From Petunia secreta (Eukaryota; Streptophyta; Magnoliopsida; Solanales; Solanaceae): a stretch of DNA of 64,000 bases. Position 1 is the first letter of the stretch; each line of letters begins with the position of its first letter. The DNA lies in contig JARKIP010000010.1 in assembly GCA_029990175.1 (NCBI GenBank), positions 41,596,001-41,660,000 of the forward strand, in the 5' to 3' direction. Positions 47,055 to 59,823 of this stretch are shown one piece after another. A program made the translations under genes and the position numbers. The notes beneath the pieces were generated by a model that had not been told where the DNA came from, ran no database searches, and worked only from the letters and a program-made list of their open reading frames with translations.

Positions 47055-48972
47055 TTACATCTCATAGATCCAAGGCCTCCCGAGGATAAAATTATTAGCC
47101 ATATTCTCTACTATTACTTGGAAAATAGTCTTCTTTTCTACTTCCTCGGCAGTTATAGTAAGAGTAATTTCTCTAAGTTTTTTTTGGTTGAATTGTTGAA
47201 TCCTGTCAATATGGTTACCTTCGGGACGACGAGGTCCTTCAACCATATTTTCTTAACCGCTCCGTAATTGATGATGTTCACCGAGCTTCCAGGATCAACC
47301 AAACCCTCTTGACGTCGCAATCATTAATTCTTAACATGATCACCAAAGCATCATGATGGGGAAACATCATCCCATCAAAGTCTTCTGTATCAAGAAAATC
47401 TCATTCTTCAACCACCAGCTCGGGTCCTTTTCTCTACAGTGATTGAAAGCTTTGCAAAATTTCTTCGCAGCGATAAAGTTGACACCATTTACTTCCGATC
47501 CCCTAGTTATAAAATTCACTACTCGTTTTGGAGACTCCACTTTCGGCAGCTGTCCCCCTCCCCTATTCTTGGAAAAATTTTGCTTCCCCTTGTTGGTAAG
47601 ATACTCAGCTAACGCACCCTTCTTGAGAAAATGAGCCACCTTGAGTCGCAATGCCTTGCAATTCTCGGTGGCATGCCCATAATTCATATGAAACTCACCA
47701 AGCTGAGTCTGATCTCTGCGTTCTCATATCCCTCGGTAACCTCACACCTTGATCCGTCATCCCTTTATGGCATTCACCAGCTCGGAAGTGGAAATGTTGA
47801 AATTATAATCAGAGATTCGGGGCAAATCTTTATCTTTCGATACTAAGGATGGCCCCCAAGAGTTCTTCTGATTAGTGTTTGCGCTAACCTTCCCCCTAGC
47901 CTTTGATTTACATGCTGCTTTCCTCCGAGGTGCTGGCTTACATATTGCCTCTGCGAATTATAAGTCTCGTATCTCCTTTTTGAGTTCCCTCGTGGCGCAT
48001 CGGTGCACTCTGCAAGGCCTCGATGTGAATTATATTGACCTGCTATCCTCCATTCAGCCTCTTCGAACCTAATTTTTGCAGAGGCTCTGTCATGCAGTTC
48101 ACCCTAAGTCTGGGCCTGATACTGCTGGAGCTCTTTTTTCAGTTCAGCAGCAACCTCGGAGTTACTCCCATTCAAATTCCTTTCGAAAGCCATAACTGCC
48201 AGAGTATCCTCCATTTTAGGCAAGTCCATTCTTTCGGCTTGAAAGTACTCGAGGAAGTCCTTGATCGGCTCGAGGTATTTTTGTTTAACCTCGAAGATAT
48301 CCTCTTTTCGCTTGAGGATCTTCTAGACGCCAGTATGGGCCTTGATAAACATATCACCTAATTCTTCGAAATTTGATATTGACTCGGAGGGGAAGTGCAT
48401 ATACCAGCGCAATGCTCCTTTCTCAAGGGTATCAACAAAATTTTTAAGAAACATTGACTCCTTTTCTACCGGGGTCAAGTTGTTGCTCTTCACCATGACC
48501 ATGTATTCAGTTATGTGATCAACGGGGTCACTTGTCCTATCGTACTTCTTCAAGATTCGCAACTTGAAGTGTTTGGGGATGAGAGAGGCAACAGCCTTGG
48601 GCTTGAAAGGCTGTTGCCTGCACTTTTCAATATCTATTGCTCGCTTAGGTTTTCCGACCACAGGGACAATTTCGAGCCGTTTTTCCATGCTGGCCTCGAA
48701 TTCTTTTTTCCATTTCTCAAAGTCCGACGGGATGCTAGTTTCAGCCACCGTTGGAGCTAACCCGAAGGGTCGATTCCCTAATGGCGCAGACCCCGACCCG
48801 AGCCACCACATGCAGCCCCATTTGGAAATCTCCCTACTGTTGTGCCCGTAGGAACAACGTTCGAGATGCTTACATTGAGTGTGGGATCGGCAAGATTTAT
48901 TGTGTTTCTCCCATTTCCAGAGAAAGCAGCAAATTTCTCTTGAAGTCGTTGCAAGGTTGCCATCACATACAA
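47055..48972 (-). pseudogene. Gag and protease remnant of the nested element
   Basis: Gag capsid frame 48811-48323 reads LRILKKYDRTSDPVDHITEY, then VDTLEKGALRWYMHFPSESI and ELGDMFIKAHTG, the plant Ty3 retrotransposon gag pattern. A frame break follows, with IRFEEAEWRIAGQY readable. 47687-47367 has MNYGHATENCKALRLKVAHF and LKKGALAEYL, typical of the gag C-terminal region. 47246-47055 ends with a protease-type block NMANNFILGRPWIYEM. There is no reverse transcriptase after it. At least three frame breaks are present. Confidence 0.8.
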
Positions 48973-49069
48973 CTAAAAAGGTTCGTTTGAACTTGATGAT
49001 AACGGATGGGTTGGTGGTGGAATAACGCTAATTGGGGGGCTTAAACCGGTCGAAGGAGTCAAATAGCGG

Positions 49070-49155
49070 GCAGTGTTAAGCAGGTGGTGTTAAGCTAGGT
49101 GGTGTTAAGCCAGGTGTCGTTAAGCCAAGCGGTGTTAAACTAGGTGGTGTTATCG
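49070..49155 (-). repeat. 15-bp tandem repeat, Pro/Thr/Leu-rich when read on the minus strand
   Basis: Five to six copies of GGTGGTGTTAAGC(C/T)A in a row. In the minus frame (49297-49076) it reads as repeats of LTPPS or LTTPG, following gag-leader sequence. Confidence 0.85.
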
Positions 49156-49312
49156 GTGCTCCACCACCTGACGAGGTGACGCTGATGGTTGGGTTGGGAG
49201 TATGAATCGTTGTGTTATCAGAGGTATTAGTGTTGTCTGTTATTGAAAGATATTGGTAAGAATATTCTGTAAAGCTGAGAGTGATACTTTGGAACAAAAG
49301 ATTATTGCTATT

Positions 49313-49854
49313 TGTGTTGGCCTAAATTTTATTTGAACAACAAATTGAATTTGTTTTGGGTTAACTAGCGATTTTTTTATATCAAAGCCGTAAAAAGACA
49401 AGACATCTGATAAAGAAAGTGAGAAAAAAGATTGAAGACAAAATATAAGTGTGTTTGATATATTTCTAGCTGCTTTACATAATCTTTTCCTAGCTATTTA
49501 TAGCTTGCCAGAATGAGAATAGTCTCCAGAAATGAAGATAGCAATTACTCCACTTAATGGCCCATTACTCCATGTTTTGTCATGGTATAACCATGATCTC
49601 CTCTTTAAATGTACGAGCAATGATCGCCAGTTATAGAACATGTGAGCTCATTTATTTTAGAGCGAATATTCACCGAGGGGTAAACTTCACGTCTCGGGAT
49701 AGTTTTCTTCCAATCATCTCGAGTGGTCATCCGCAACCAAGACTCATTTATTGCTCTAGGCCTACTAGCCTCGGGAGCTGGGCGAGCTCTTGAGAGCTCG
49801 TTAGTAAAGGATTCAATCTCACCATGCTTCGAGCCCTGTTGTCAAAGCCTCGCT
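49313..49854 (-). repeat. 5' terminal repeat of the gag-only element
   Basis: Partner of 45817-46357, similar in length and sequence. Confidence 0.8.
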
Positions 49855-50783
49855 GATTTTTCACCCAATACATGCCCGTTTAGGACTTGGATCGGGTTAA
49901 ACATGACTCATTTCTTTTCATGTAAGGTATGGTGACAATCGTCGTGCTCGTAACTTCTCCGTTCATATTTTAGTAAATTACTTAGTTTTCCGGCGATTGT
50001 GGTGGTGTGGGAGAGGTTCGCTTTGGGACCTCTTCTTTTTATGAAATAGACATAGGGGTTTTGTAGAGGAGAGTGAGGAGAGAAAAATACGTATTTTGTT
50101 CGGTGTTTGGTTGTCGGAGGTGGCCGGAAATGGCCTCAAACAGTAGGAGATGCTGGGGCTTCATTGAGAGAAAGAGAGAGTAAAGAATAGGGCAGCATGA
50201 GTTTATGGGGTAAGGGTATCTTAGGGTTTTAGGAGAGGGGAGGGTACTAGTGTACTTAAAAAGGAAAATTGAGTTTCGGCCTTTGGATCAATTGTCTGAA
50301 CGGCCAGGATGAAGCCACGTGGAAACACATGAAGCTGACGTGGGCAATGTCGTGGAATGTGAGGTGTATATGCATATAAGTGTATATAAGATATATAAAA
50401 TGGTATAAAAATATGTATAAATGTGTATAAAATTTGTATGAAATGCAAAAATTAGTTTGAAAATGCCCAAAAATAATTAGCAGGATGTAGAAAAATATTA
50501 TTAGTGATTTAAAATCTAATAAGTAATTCTTTTAAAATAATTTGGCTGAATTTAGAAAATACGGGGTAGTTTGCAAAATCAGTGCAAATTTCGTAAATAG
50601 TTGTAGCTTGTGCTGGTGTCTCTCAAAATGGCCTGATTGGCGTGTTTGTGTGAAATGACAGTTTTGAGTGGAAGTTAATACGAGTAATAAATAAAGAAGA
50701 TATGGTAAATTGTATGATCATCTGTGCAATTTTGTCTGAAAAATTGCTATTGAAACAGGAGGAAAAAAGTTTGGGTGTCAACA

Positions 50784-52253
50784 ATATACGTGCAAATCTT
50801 ATGTAAACCTCCATATTTCAGGAATTGATTGATATTCATTGTTACGAAGCCAAAATGAATGAAGAAAGAACCAAATACAATGCAAGATTGGCTACAAATT
50901 GAAGACATGGAGACAAGGAGGCAGCAAAACTGGATTGGCCTCTGCCGAATGAACGGATGAATTGATGAAGCTATCTGCCGTGGAGATGAGAGTCCAAGAG
51001 TTGAAGATTCAAGCCATCGATCTTCCAAAAGGGCGACCACCAAATCATGGGCTAAATCTAAAGGGCGAGCCTTAGAATGATTCGTTATTCTGCCAGTACT
51101 CACGGTGAGCTTAAATGATCGGCGATGAAGGCTATAAATTCTGCCGCTTGATGGGTGCCCCACCGAACCTAAAAGGCAAAAGACAAAAGACAAAAGACAA
51201 GAAGAGAGTCAGTAACTCAGCACCTAAACTGCAGGAGCCGAATGATCGACTGAATGCTGAAAATAGTTCGAAATGATATTTTTGTAATTAGATTTTTGGC
51301 TTTCAAACGCATGCCTATAAATATTCCATTATGCGTCCTATGTAAAGTATCGAGGAATATCTTTAGAATATCATAGTTTTCATTTTTGAATATTCTTGGA
51401 AGGCAAGCAAGGGTTTTAACAACAACCTTTATAAGGATTTCAACCTTTAATCTATTTCATTATATGATTCTTGCTATTTCATTACTTACTGTGATTGTGT
51501 TGAACCTTAGTATGAGTAGTTAAACTCATACTAGGGGTTTATCCACAATGACTTGATTATTTCAACTTCAACACTTGTTTTAACCTTACAAAATCTGTGG
51601 GTTAATTTTAATCTAGTTTCTATTATTCTTAACACGGTTTAAGATGTGGCCGTACTTGAACTAAACCCGACTTTGTCTTCATCACCTAACAGGGTTGAAG
51701 GTGTGGGTTTATAGAAACTAGCGAGCATTTGAGTTATATTGGCTATGAGCCTACCCCATCTAAAGGGAAAGACCTAAAAAGGTCATTCCCGCTCGGGTCT
51801 TTAGACTAGGGTTTTATGACCTTTTTATTAACCCTAAAAGACTTAACTTGGTAGACCCTCTCTTTACCCAACGGTTTTAGAGGGTTAAATTTTGAGGTCA
51901 AATCATTAAAGATTACCCATATGGTTTATGGTTAAAATAAGTGTTAGGTTAATATAGTCTTGTTTGAATGTGTAAACCTCTAGCTTTCTCTTCTACTTTT
52001 CCAACTCACTCAATTGTGTAAACGTTACATGCTAGTAGTTTGCTTGGTTAATAATTTTAGCTTTAGTCATAAAGAACTTCCAATCTTTACTTAGGAATAC
52101 TCGAACATTTTTTAGAACTCGACCTTATTCTTTTTACATATAGAACATGTGCTAGCTCTAAGAGGAAATCGACCCTGACTCTTTATCGGGTACTATATAT
52201 CTTTAAGGACCGCCCCTCACCATTATTGGTGTAGGATTAAGCGTAGATTAAAT
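50784..52253 (+). mobile_element. Main part of the Athila 5' LTR
   Basis: It starts with the ATATA duplication of the Ogre-like insertion and ends just before the Athila primer site at 52256. It contains a TATA box (CCTATAAATATTCC at about 51311), as expected for an LTR promoter. No matching 3' LTR occurs in the window. The left 65 bases of this LTR probably lie at 26481-26545. Confidence 0.6.
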
Positions 52254-52255
52254 TT

Positions 52256-52273
52256 TGGCGCCGTTGCCGGGGA
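52256..52273 (+). other. Athila primer-binding site
   Basis: TGGCGCCGTTGCCGGGGA is the characteristic primer-binding sequence of the plant Athila lineage and sits directly after the LTR. Confidence 0.9.
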
Positions 52274-52379
52274 GCTACAGTTGTTTCTATTACATTGAAT
52301 ATCTCTTGTTCTAGTTTTGTTTGATATTCCTACCATTTTACTCTTGCTTTATTTTTACCGTGTGTAGGTGAATATTAGC

Positions 52380-54600
52380 AATGTGACGGAATCCAAATCA
52401 AGTTTTTTGGAACCTCCATTACAATTGTACCCTTTCTTGGAGTTCTGGATGTTTATGATGGAGAAGCCGAAGAAGAATTTGATAATGGCACTCTTAGCGA
52501 AGAGGGACATGAGTATTATGTTGAGGAAAATGCCGGTGATGAACTTGAGGAAAATGTTGAACCTCAAGTTGAAGATATGGCTCCAAATAGTGGAAACCCT
52601 CTTGGTAATGCTCAAGCCAATGAGGGGGTTCAAGCAAATGCTAATGCTAACTTGGGAGCCAATGTTGGTGTTGCGAGCAACGTAAAAGTGGGAAGGCAAT
52701 AATGCAAACCGTGGTGACCGAGGTGCCCGTGGTATTCATGCTAACCGAGGAGGTAATTCTAATTGAGTGAATGTTCGCAATGTCAACTGGAACCCAAGAA
52801 ATGTGAGGGGTGTTCATAATGTCAACTAACCTGTGCAGGACTTAGATAGATCCGATGAAGAAGTAGACATGGAAAGCTTTGCTTGTGCTATTGTTCCTCC
52901 ACCTCGTGGTAACGATACTTTTAACACTCCACAAGTAATCTTACATGGGCTTGAACAAAATGGATTCTTTGGTGGAGGCAAGCATGAGGATGCTAATGAG
53001 AATTTGAGGAACTTTATCCAAACATACCATCTTCATAAGTCGGCATATTGCATGGAGGAATCTTTGCCCAATAACTTAATTTATACATGGCCCGAGTTTG
53101 TGAAATAATTTTTGGCATGAAGCAAACAAGCTTCAATGAGGGACAAGGTTTATATGTTCAAGCAAGACCATTTCTGATTCATTATCCGCAGCTTGGGAAG
53201 CATTTCAATAAGTGTTACTCCATTGTCCCACTCATGGTTTTGGAGAGGATATGATCTTATAATATTTCTATCAAGGGCTAAACAAGATGAACCAATCGGT
53301 CGTGAAAAGCTTATTCGGTGGTGCTATCATAGATAAGTCCTATCTAGAAGTCAAGGAAATTCTCGTCAACGTTGCCAAGCAATCTCAAGATTGGTAATTA
53401 AGAGCCCAAAATCCGGGTGGAGATGGTGGAATGAGTCCAATGATGATGAAGCAATTCGAAGATAAAGAAGAGAAAATGGCTAGGATCCTCACCAACATAG
53501 AGGTCATTAATCATAATTCAAAAGTTGACAAAGAGGCCAATTAGAAGAAAGTTAGCAAAGTGGACTCTCAAAGTTACAAATGCCGGCCATCAAGTGGCTC
53601 CTATGGGTTATGTAACCTTGGGAGGTGCTCCTCTTATTCTTCTCTAACATGGGCAGGAGGGGTACTATCCGGAACAACGCTTCAATGCTCAAGGAGACGA
53701 GGAAGCCAATTATGTGGCCAACTACCAAGGTCAATAGAGCTATGATCAAGGAGGTTATCAAAGGCCATATCAACAAGGCCAATAGAGGCAAGACTGGGGA
53801 AGACAAAATTGGGGTAATAATTAAGAAGAAAGAGGAGTTGGTGCCCCTCAACCATATTTGCCAAGAGCCCCATACAAGCCAAATGAACATGCAGAAAAAA
53901 ACCCATCCATGTTGGAAGAATTGATGAATGAAATGCTCAAGAATCAATAAGGATATTCCAGAGATATCAAAGATATCAAGCAAACAGTCACATCTCATAA
54001 AACTTCCATCAACGCTCTTGAATCTCAAATGAGTAACCTATCTCATCAAGCGAATCAATGACCTCAAGGAGCACTACCAAGTGATACGGTGGTGAATCCT
54101 AAAAAGAATGGCAAAGATCAAGTAATGGCAATAACAACACGAAGTGGAAAGACATGGGATGATCCCAAAGGAAATGATATTCATTATGAGGTAGATGTGA
54201 AAGTTCATAATGATAACATAGGTGATGAGTTGAATGAAGGTTAAGCTAGTGATGCAGATATTAATGTTCCAACCTATGAGAAAAATGATGAGACAATCCC
54301 TCAAAATCCTAATCCCGAAGTCACTAATACCCAAAAAGCCAAACCAAAGAAAACTCCACCACCCAAACAAAACCCTCGTAGTCCAAGCTGCATTCCCAAA
54401 ATTCCACTTTCTTTCCCACAAAAGAGTGCCAAACAAAGACAAGCCTCGCATGCAAAGAAGATTTGGGAGAAAATAGCAAAAACTTCTATCAACCTCCCAT
54501 TGGTCGATGCATTAGGCCAAATGCAAAATATTGCTAAATTCATGAAAGACCTTGTGACAAAGAAGAGTTATGGATATTTTGAAACAATCAAGGTTACTTA
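52380..54600 (+). pseudogene. Athila gag region, multiple stops
   Basis: An acidic N-terminal stretch in the frame starting near 52437 (YDGEAEEEFDNGTLSEEGHE) is followed by HGLEQNGFFGGGKHEDANEN and LRNFIQTYHLH at about 52945-53035, the capsid region. Further on is a Gln/Tyr-rich linker near 53720-53800. A Ser/Lys/Pro-rich tail follows with MAITTRSGK near 54125 and SINLPLVDALGQMQN at about 54490. The pattern matches gag of Athila elements. More than six stops interrupt it. Confidence 0.75.
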
Positions 54601-54980
54601 TCAATGTAGTTCTATTCTGTCTAAGCATATAGTTCGGAAGATGGAGGACCCCGGAGCATTCACAATTCCATGAAAAATTGGAGGAAGACACTTTTCCAAA
54701 GCCTTATGTGATCTTGGAGCAAACATCAATTTGATGCCATATGCGGTGTACAAGACATTGACTGCAAATGAAGTCCCAAAAAAAAAAAAACAACAATGAA
54801 CTTGCAAATGGCTGACTGTTCCATGAAGTAAACAATTGGGATTATTAATGATGTTCTAGTGAAGGTTGATAAGTTATTTTCCCGGTGGATTTCATGATAC
54901 TTGATTGCCCAGTGGACTTTGATGTCCCTGTAATTCCATGCCGTCCATTCTTAGCAACGTGGAGAGCCACTGTGTGATGT
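54600..54980 (+). pseudogene. Athila protease region
   Basis: KALCDLGANINLMPYAVYK at about 54700-54755 contains the protease active site D-L-G-A, typical of Athila elements. A run of A residues (54779-54790) and nearby stops disrupt the frame. Confidence 0.75.
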
Positions 54981-55362
54981 GGAAAAATGTGAGCTTACTT
55001 TCTGGTTCAATGAAGAAAAAATGGTTTTCCATATATGCATGTCCTTGAGGCAACCTATGGAGGAAGAAGCTACTTGTTCCTATATTGACATGGTGGTGGA
55101 TGAATTAGTAGAGAAAGAGAGTGTTCTTGTGAGTCAAACGGATGAGTTGGCTTCGGCAATTTGGAACATGGATGTGGATAGTGAAGAAAGTGTAGTGGAG
55201 TGTGTTAAGGCATTAGAGGTATTGGGATCAAGACCATATATACCTAAAAAGCTTTTCTTAGACCTTTAAAACTGAACCACTCTACCTAAAAAACCATCGA
55301 TTGAAGAATCACCTACTCTTGAACTCAATGTCCTTTCATCCCACCTAAGAGATACCTTTCTA

Positions 55363-56396
55363 GTGCCTAACTCCACTCTTCCTATATCTTCAAATCTAAC
55401 CAAAGATCAAGTAGACCAACTTGTTGAATTGGTGAAGCGGAGGATTAAGGCGATAGGTTGGACACTTGCGGATATAAGAGTAATTGATCCGGGAATATGT
55501 ACTCATAAAATCCTACTTGAAGAAGATTGCAAACCGTCGGGGGAATATCAAAAGAAGATTGAATCCTCCTATGCAAGTGGTGAAGAAGGAGATTATTAAA
55601 TGGTTGGATGTGGGAGTAATTGTGCCACTTTTCGATAGTGAGTGGGTCTTACCGGTCCAATATTTGCCTAAAAAATGAGGGATTACGGTAGTTCATAATG
55701 ACAAGGGATAAGCTATATCAACTCGAACCGTGACCAGTTGGCGAGTATGCATAGACTACCGTTGCAACTAGAAAATATCACTTTCCCTTACCTTTTATTG
55801 ATCAAATGCTTGATCGTTTGGTGGGCTGTGCTTATTATTACTTTCTTGATGGATACTCAGGGTATAATCAAATATCCATTGAGGCAAATGATCAAGACAA
55901 GAAAAGTTTTACATGCCCACATGGTACTTTTGCATTTGGCAAAATGCCTTTTGTTCTATGCAATCCCCCGGCCACATTTCAAAGATGTATGTTTGCACTC
56001 TTCCACTACATGATGGAAAACTTCTTGAAAGTCTTCATAGATGACTTCTTGGGGGTTGGGTATTCTTTCGAAGACTGTCTATCCAATTTGGAGAAAGTCT
56101 CAGAGAGGTGTGAGGAGACGAAATTTGTGCTTAATTGGGAGAAACGCCACTTTCTTGTTCAAGAAGGAATAGTACTAGGGCACAAAGTATCTAAGAACGG
56201 AATTGAAGTGGACTATGCCAAGATTGATGAAATCTCCAAAATTCCACCTCCAACAACCATCAAGGGAGTGAGAAGCTTCTTAGGACATGCGGGATTCTAC
56301 AGCCACTTTATCAAAGACTACTCCAAGATTGTGAATCCATTATGCAAGCTTTTGGAGAAAGATGCCAATGTCAAATTCAATGAAGCTTATTTATAG
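55363..56396 (+). pseudogene. Athila reverse transcriptase
   Basis: A lead-in with RLNPPMQVVKKEIIKWLDVG is at about 55559-55620. The 196-codon frame 55806-56396 carries LDGYSGYNQISIEANDQDKK, then KVFIDDFLG (FIDD active site in place of the usual FMDD) and RSFLGHAGFYSHFIKDYSKI. Stops and frameshifts upstream of 55806 separate the domain. Confidence 0.88.
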
Positions 56397-56820
56397 CTTT
56401 TGAAGAAGTAAAGAAGAGGTTGACTACCGCACCGTGAGTCCGAGATGTGATCTTCTATTTGAGCTAATATGTGATGCATCCTTGGGAGCCGTGCTGGCAA
56501 AAGGGTCGAAAAGATGTTTCGATTTATTGTGCTAGCAAGACAATGAATGGGGCTCAATTGAACTACAAGATGATACAGAAAGAGTTGTTGGCTATCTTTT
56601 CGCTTTTGAAAAATTTTGGTCCTACTTGGTGGGGTCCAAAGTTATTATGCATACCGACCACTCCGACATCCAATACTTTATGGCTTAGAAAGGTTTTAAG
56701 GGAAGACTGATACGATGGGTACTTCTATTAAAAGAATTTGATCTTAAGGTTCTTGATAGAAAGGGAACCAAGAATCAAGTGGTGGACCACTTATCCTGTT
56801 TAGAGAGGAGGGTCGCTAAA
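56397..56820 (+). pseudogene. Athila RNase H
   Basis: DASLGAVLAKG at about 56470 is followed by a frame break, then HTDHSDIQYFMA near 56655, GRLIRWVLLLKEFDLKVLDR and VVDHLSCLE, all typical of the RNase H region. Several stops are present. Confidence 0.8.
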
Positions 56821-57039
56821 AAAAACCATCGAGATTGATGATACTTTTCCCAACAAGAGAATATTGGCGGTATCTTGGGAAGTAATCCCTTGATACACGG
56901 ACATGGCCAATTTTGTTGCATGTAGAGAGGTCCCGAAAGACTTCTCGTACAATCAAAAGAAGAAGTTGATGAAAGATTCCATACAATACTTTTTGGATGA
57001 GCCCTTTCTTTTAATGTATGTGTCGATGGAGTGATAAGG

Positions 57040-57660
57040 AGATGTATTGCCAAATCCGAACAAGGAGCTATTCGCGAAGGATGCCACTTCGCTCCTTATG
57101 GAGGGCATCATGGTGGTGTGGGAGCGGCATCTAAGGTTCTTGAGTGCGGTTTCTTTTAGACTTCTTTGTATAAGAATGCCCATTACTGCACAAAGAGTTA
57201 TGATCAATGCCAAAGAATGGGGGATATATCGAGGAGGCATGAAATGCCTCAAAACCCCGTCGTAGAAGTGGAGCTCTTTGATGTATGGGGGATTGACTTT
57301 ATGGGTCCCTTCCCAAGCTCTTATGGAATGAAGTACATTCTTGTGGCGGTAGATTATGTCTCTAAATGGGTTGAGGCGATAGCCTTGCCTAACAATGAAG
57401 CTCGGAGTGTCACCACCTTCCTTACGAAAAGCATATTCACAAGATTTGGCACCCATCGCACAATCATAAGTGATGAGGGAACTCATTTTTACAACCGGGC
57501 CTTTGGTTCTTTGTTATAGAAATATGGGGTGAGACATAAGGTTATACACCTTATCATCCCCAATCAAGTAGCCAAGTTGAAGTGTCAAATCGAGAGATCA
57601 AGTAAATCTTAGACTAGACGCTGAATGTGAATCAGAAAGATTGGGCTAAAAAGTTGGATG
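57040..57660 (+). pseudogene. Athila integrase
   Basis: CDKCQR-like YDQCQRMGDISRRHEMP at about 57200 is the end of the zinc-binding domain. The core reads FDVWGIDFMGPFPSSYGMKY (first Asp), then FGTHRTIISDEGTHFYNRAF (second Asp) at 57279-57512. The Glu is lost: after the stop at 57519 the reading degrades around the expected QVAKLKCQIER block. Non-functional. Confidence 0.82.
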
Positions 57661-58199
57661 ATGCCTTGTGGGAATATATATTGTACGGCTTATAAGACTC
57701 CAATCAAGATGTCACTCTTCTGGTTAGTGTTTACAAAACTTGTCACCTCCCCGTTGAGTTGGAGCACAAATCCACGTGGGTTTAAAAAAAGCTTAACATG
57801 AACTGGGAAGAAGCTTCTAAATCAGTGGAGAAGATGCATGAAATTGATGAGATGAGATTTCATGCATATGAAAATGCCAAAATCTACAAGAAAAGGATGA
57901 ATATGATTCATGACTTAAAAATATGGAATCGGAAATTCAAACCGAGGGATTGGGTGCTATTGTTCAATTCAAAATTGCACTTGTTCCTTGGGAAGCTAAA
58001 ATCCAAATGGAATTGACCTTACAAAGTTGTGGACACATCACCATATGGTTGGGTCGAGTTGTAATTGAAGGATGGTTGCAAAACCTTGCGAGTAAGTGGT
58101 CAAAGGGTGAAGTATTACTTGGGATGCGAAGTAGTGCCTAGAGAGGTTGCTTGCATCTATCTCATGGAGCCCTAGAAGAATAAATCAAGTGCTTCTTGG

Positions 58200-59820
58200 A
58201 AGGCAACCCAAGTTTTATTTTTAGCATCTTAAGTTTAGTGTAAAAATCTCACAAGAAGTTCTTTGGATTGTTGCATTTGATCTTGGTTGAGTGGTGGAAG
58301 TTCGGGAATTAAGCATGAAAGTGTGTAAGAAGTGGGGGACTTAAGCCCAAGAAAATGGAAAAGCAGCTGAATGAGGGTCTGGAAACCACCGAGCAAAAGG
58401 CGAAATGCCTTCGACGAACCGCCGAAACATAGGCGGTATTGTTGGTGCTCATAGTGAGAAAATTTTTTCGGTGGAAGATGGAAGGCATTCAGTTGATAAA
58501 TCAGTGATCATCGATCCATCTCGGCGATCCACCTATTTGATTCGACGGAACGTCGAATGTTCTGCAGGCCTATCCACACATTCTTTTGAAAAGGGACTCG
58601 AGACCATTCAGCCAAAATATCGGAAGCCGTTGATCCACAATGGGCTAATATTCTTTCCATTAGGTAGGCGTCGAATAAGCGGCGGGACGCCGATCCACTA
58701 GGTCAAAGTCGGGTCAACCGACTATAAAAAACCCCAGATAAGTTTTTCTTACTTTTTGCCACAACTCATCAAGAAATTTACGCACGCACTCACCGACGAT
58801 CCTATTCTGGCCACTTCCAATCACAACCACCTTACACAAATCACTCATAGACACCTGATTCCACAGATCCACCAACAACCCGACCACCTGATTTCATCTC
58901 TCAACAGATCTGGTAAAAATCAGACCCTAATTTTTTATTTTCATCATTTAATATATGGGTTAGGTTAAATCATTATATTGGGGGTGAGGGTTAGTATGAT
59001 ACATGCTTTTTCACATGTAAGCTTAGGAAAATCTGAGTACCTTAGTTTTAGGATTTGTTCTTGTTAAAAATTCATGCTTGATATCCATGGTGTGATGTTC
59101 AATGTTAAATTGTTGTTGAGTAAAGAAAGGGGTAGAAGAAGAGAGAACTCAAAAAATGAGAAGCTTGAAATTGAAAGAAAAGCCCATGAACATACCTTGT
59201 TGTATCTTGAAATCTTGTAAAGTTTTGAACTTGGTATGATTTTTGGTTGATTTTCCCTTGAAATTGATTGAAAAAATGGTCTTGTTCTTAAGAGAGAACT
59301 TGAGCGTAGTGAGAAGGTGAAAAGACCACTAATAAGTGTATTTGGGGGTGTTAAGGGAAGTGAGATTGAAATTTTTAGAATTGTTTAAGATTGGCTTGAA
59401 TTCATCCGGTGATACGGCACCCGAAGATGAGGTTCTGCTGATGTTGTTGGCCTTCCAAAGCAACCCACGGACTGCCCAACCATCTGCGATCCTTCCGGTA
59501 TTAACAGTTGGCTTGAAAAATGGGCGGAGGAGGAATTTCATTTTACCTCCCAATCAGCTAATGGCTATTTGCTTTTTCCGAATGCAATCGGCGGGTCGCC
59601 GAATCTGTTGCCCTACGGATTTTTCTGTGGTGTTCTTCAATGCTGTGCTACTTTCTTAGACTTCGAATCTGTTGCCCTGCTGATTTTTCTGTGGTGTTCT
59701 TCAATGTTGTGCTACTTTCTTAGACTTCATGTGTAGTAGTTTTAGTATAGTTTAGGAGTAGCTTAGTGTAAATAATTCTGGTGCTAATCCATTGTTGAGA
59801 ATTGATTTCATTCTGGTGCT
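58200..59820. other. Non-coding region between Athila pol and the third ORF
   Basis: No supported gene. Several GCCGAT or CGCCGA motifs recur at about 58500-58700 and 59590. A TATAAAAAACCCC box lies at 58723. A 64-bp tandem duplication is annotated separately. Confidence 0.5.
59600..59727. repeat. 64-bp tandem duplication
   Basis: CGAATCTGTTGCCCT, then TTTTTCTGTGGTGTTCTTCA and GTGCTACTTTCTTAGACTT, occur at 59600-59663 and 59664-59727 with only a few mismatches. Confidence 0.9.
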
Positions 59821-59823
59821 AAA

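Larger units (their letters stand above)
45817..49854 (-). mobile_element. Gag-only LTR element nested in the Ogre-like LTR
   Basis: Two direct repeats of 541 and 542 bp (45817-46357 and 49313-49854) begin TGTGTTGGCCTAAAT and end AAGCCTCGCT. They enclose about 2.95 kb holding gag and a protease remnant on the minus strand, with no reverse transcriptase or integrase. This is the layout of terminal-repeat gag-only elements (TR-GAG type). The outer LTR sequence resumes at about 49880 (GTTTAGGACTTGGATCGGG). A clean target duplication is not resolved (TACAC at 45812 against TACAT near 49868 is the best candidate), and the primer and polypurine sites are not recognisable. Confidence 0.7.
43167..50783 (-). 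repeat. Ogre-like 5' LTR, interrupted by a nested element
   Basis: The LTR matches 26546-30042, but with a 4-kb insertion at 45817-49854. Net LTR length is about 3.6 kb. It contains a local 90-bp duplication (43908-44069) absent from the partner. It ends GTGTCAACA at 50783. Confidence 0.87.

Noticed and set aside
57057..57486. Minus-strand 177-codon open frame at 56953-57486
   Set aside because: It is antisense to the Athila integrase region, which is recognisable on the plus strand.
58723..58735. TATAAAAAACCCC as a host gene promoter
   Set aside because: It lies inside Athila sequence and the only downstream frames belong to that element.
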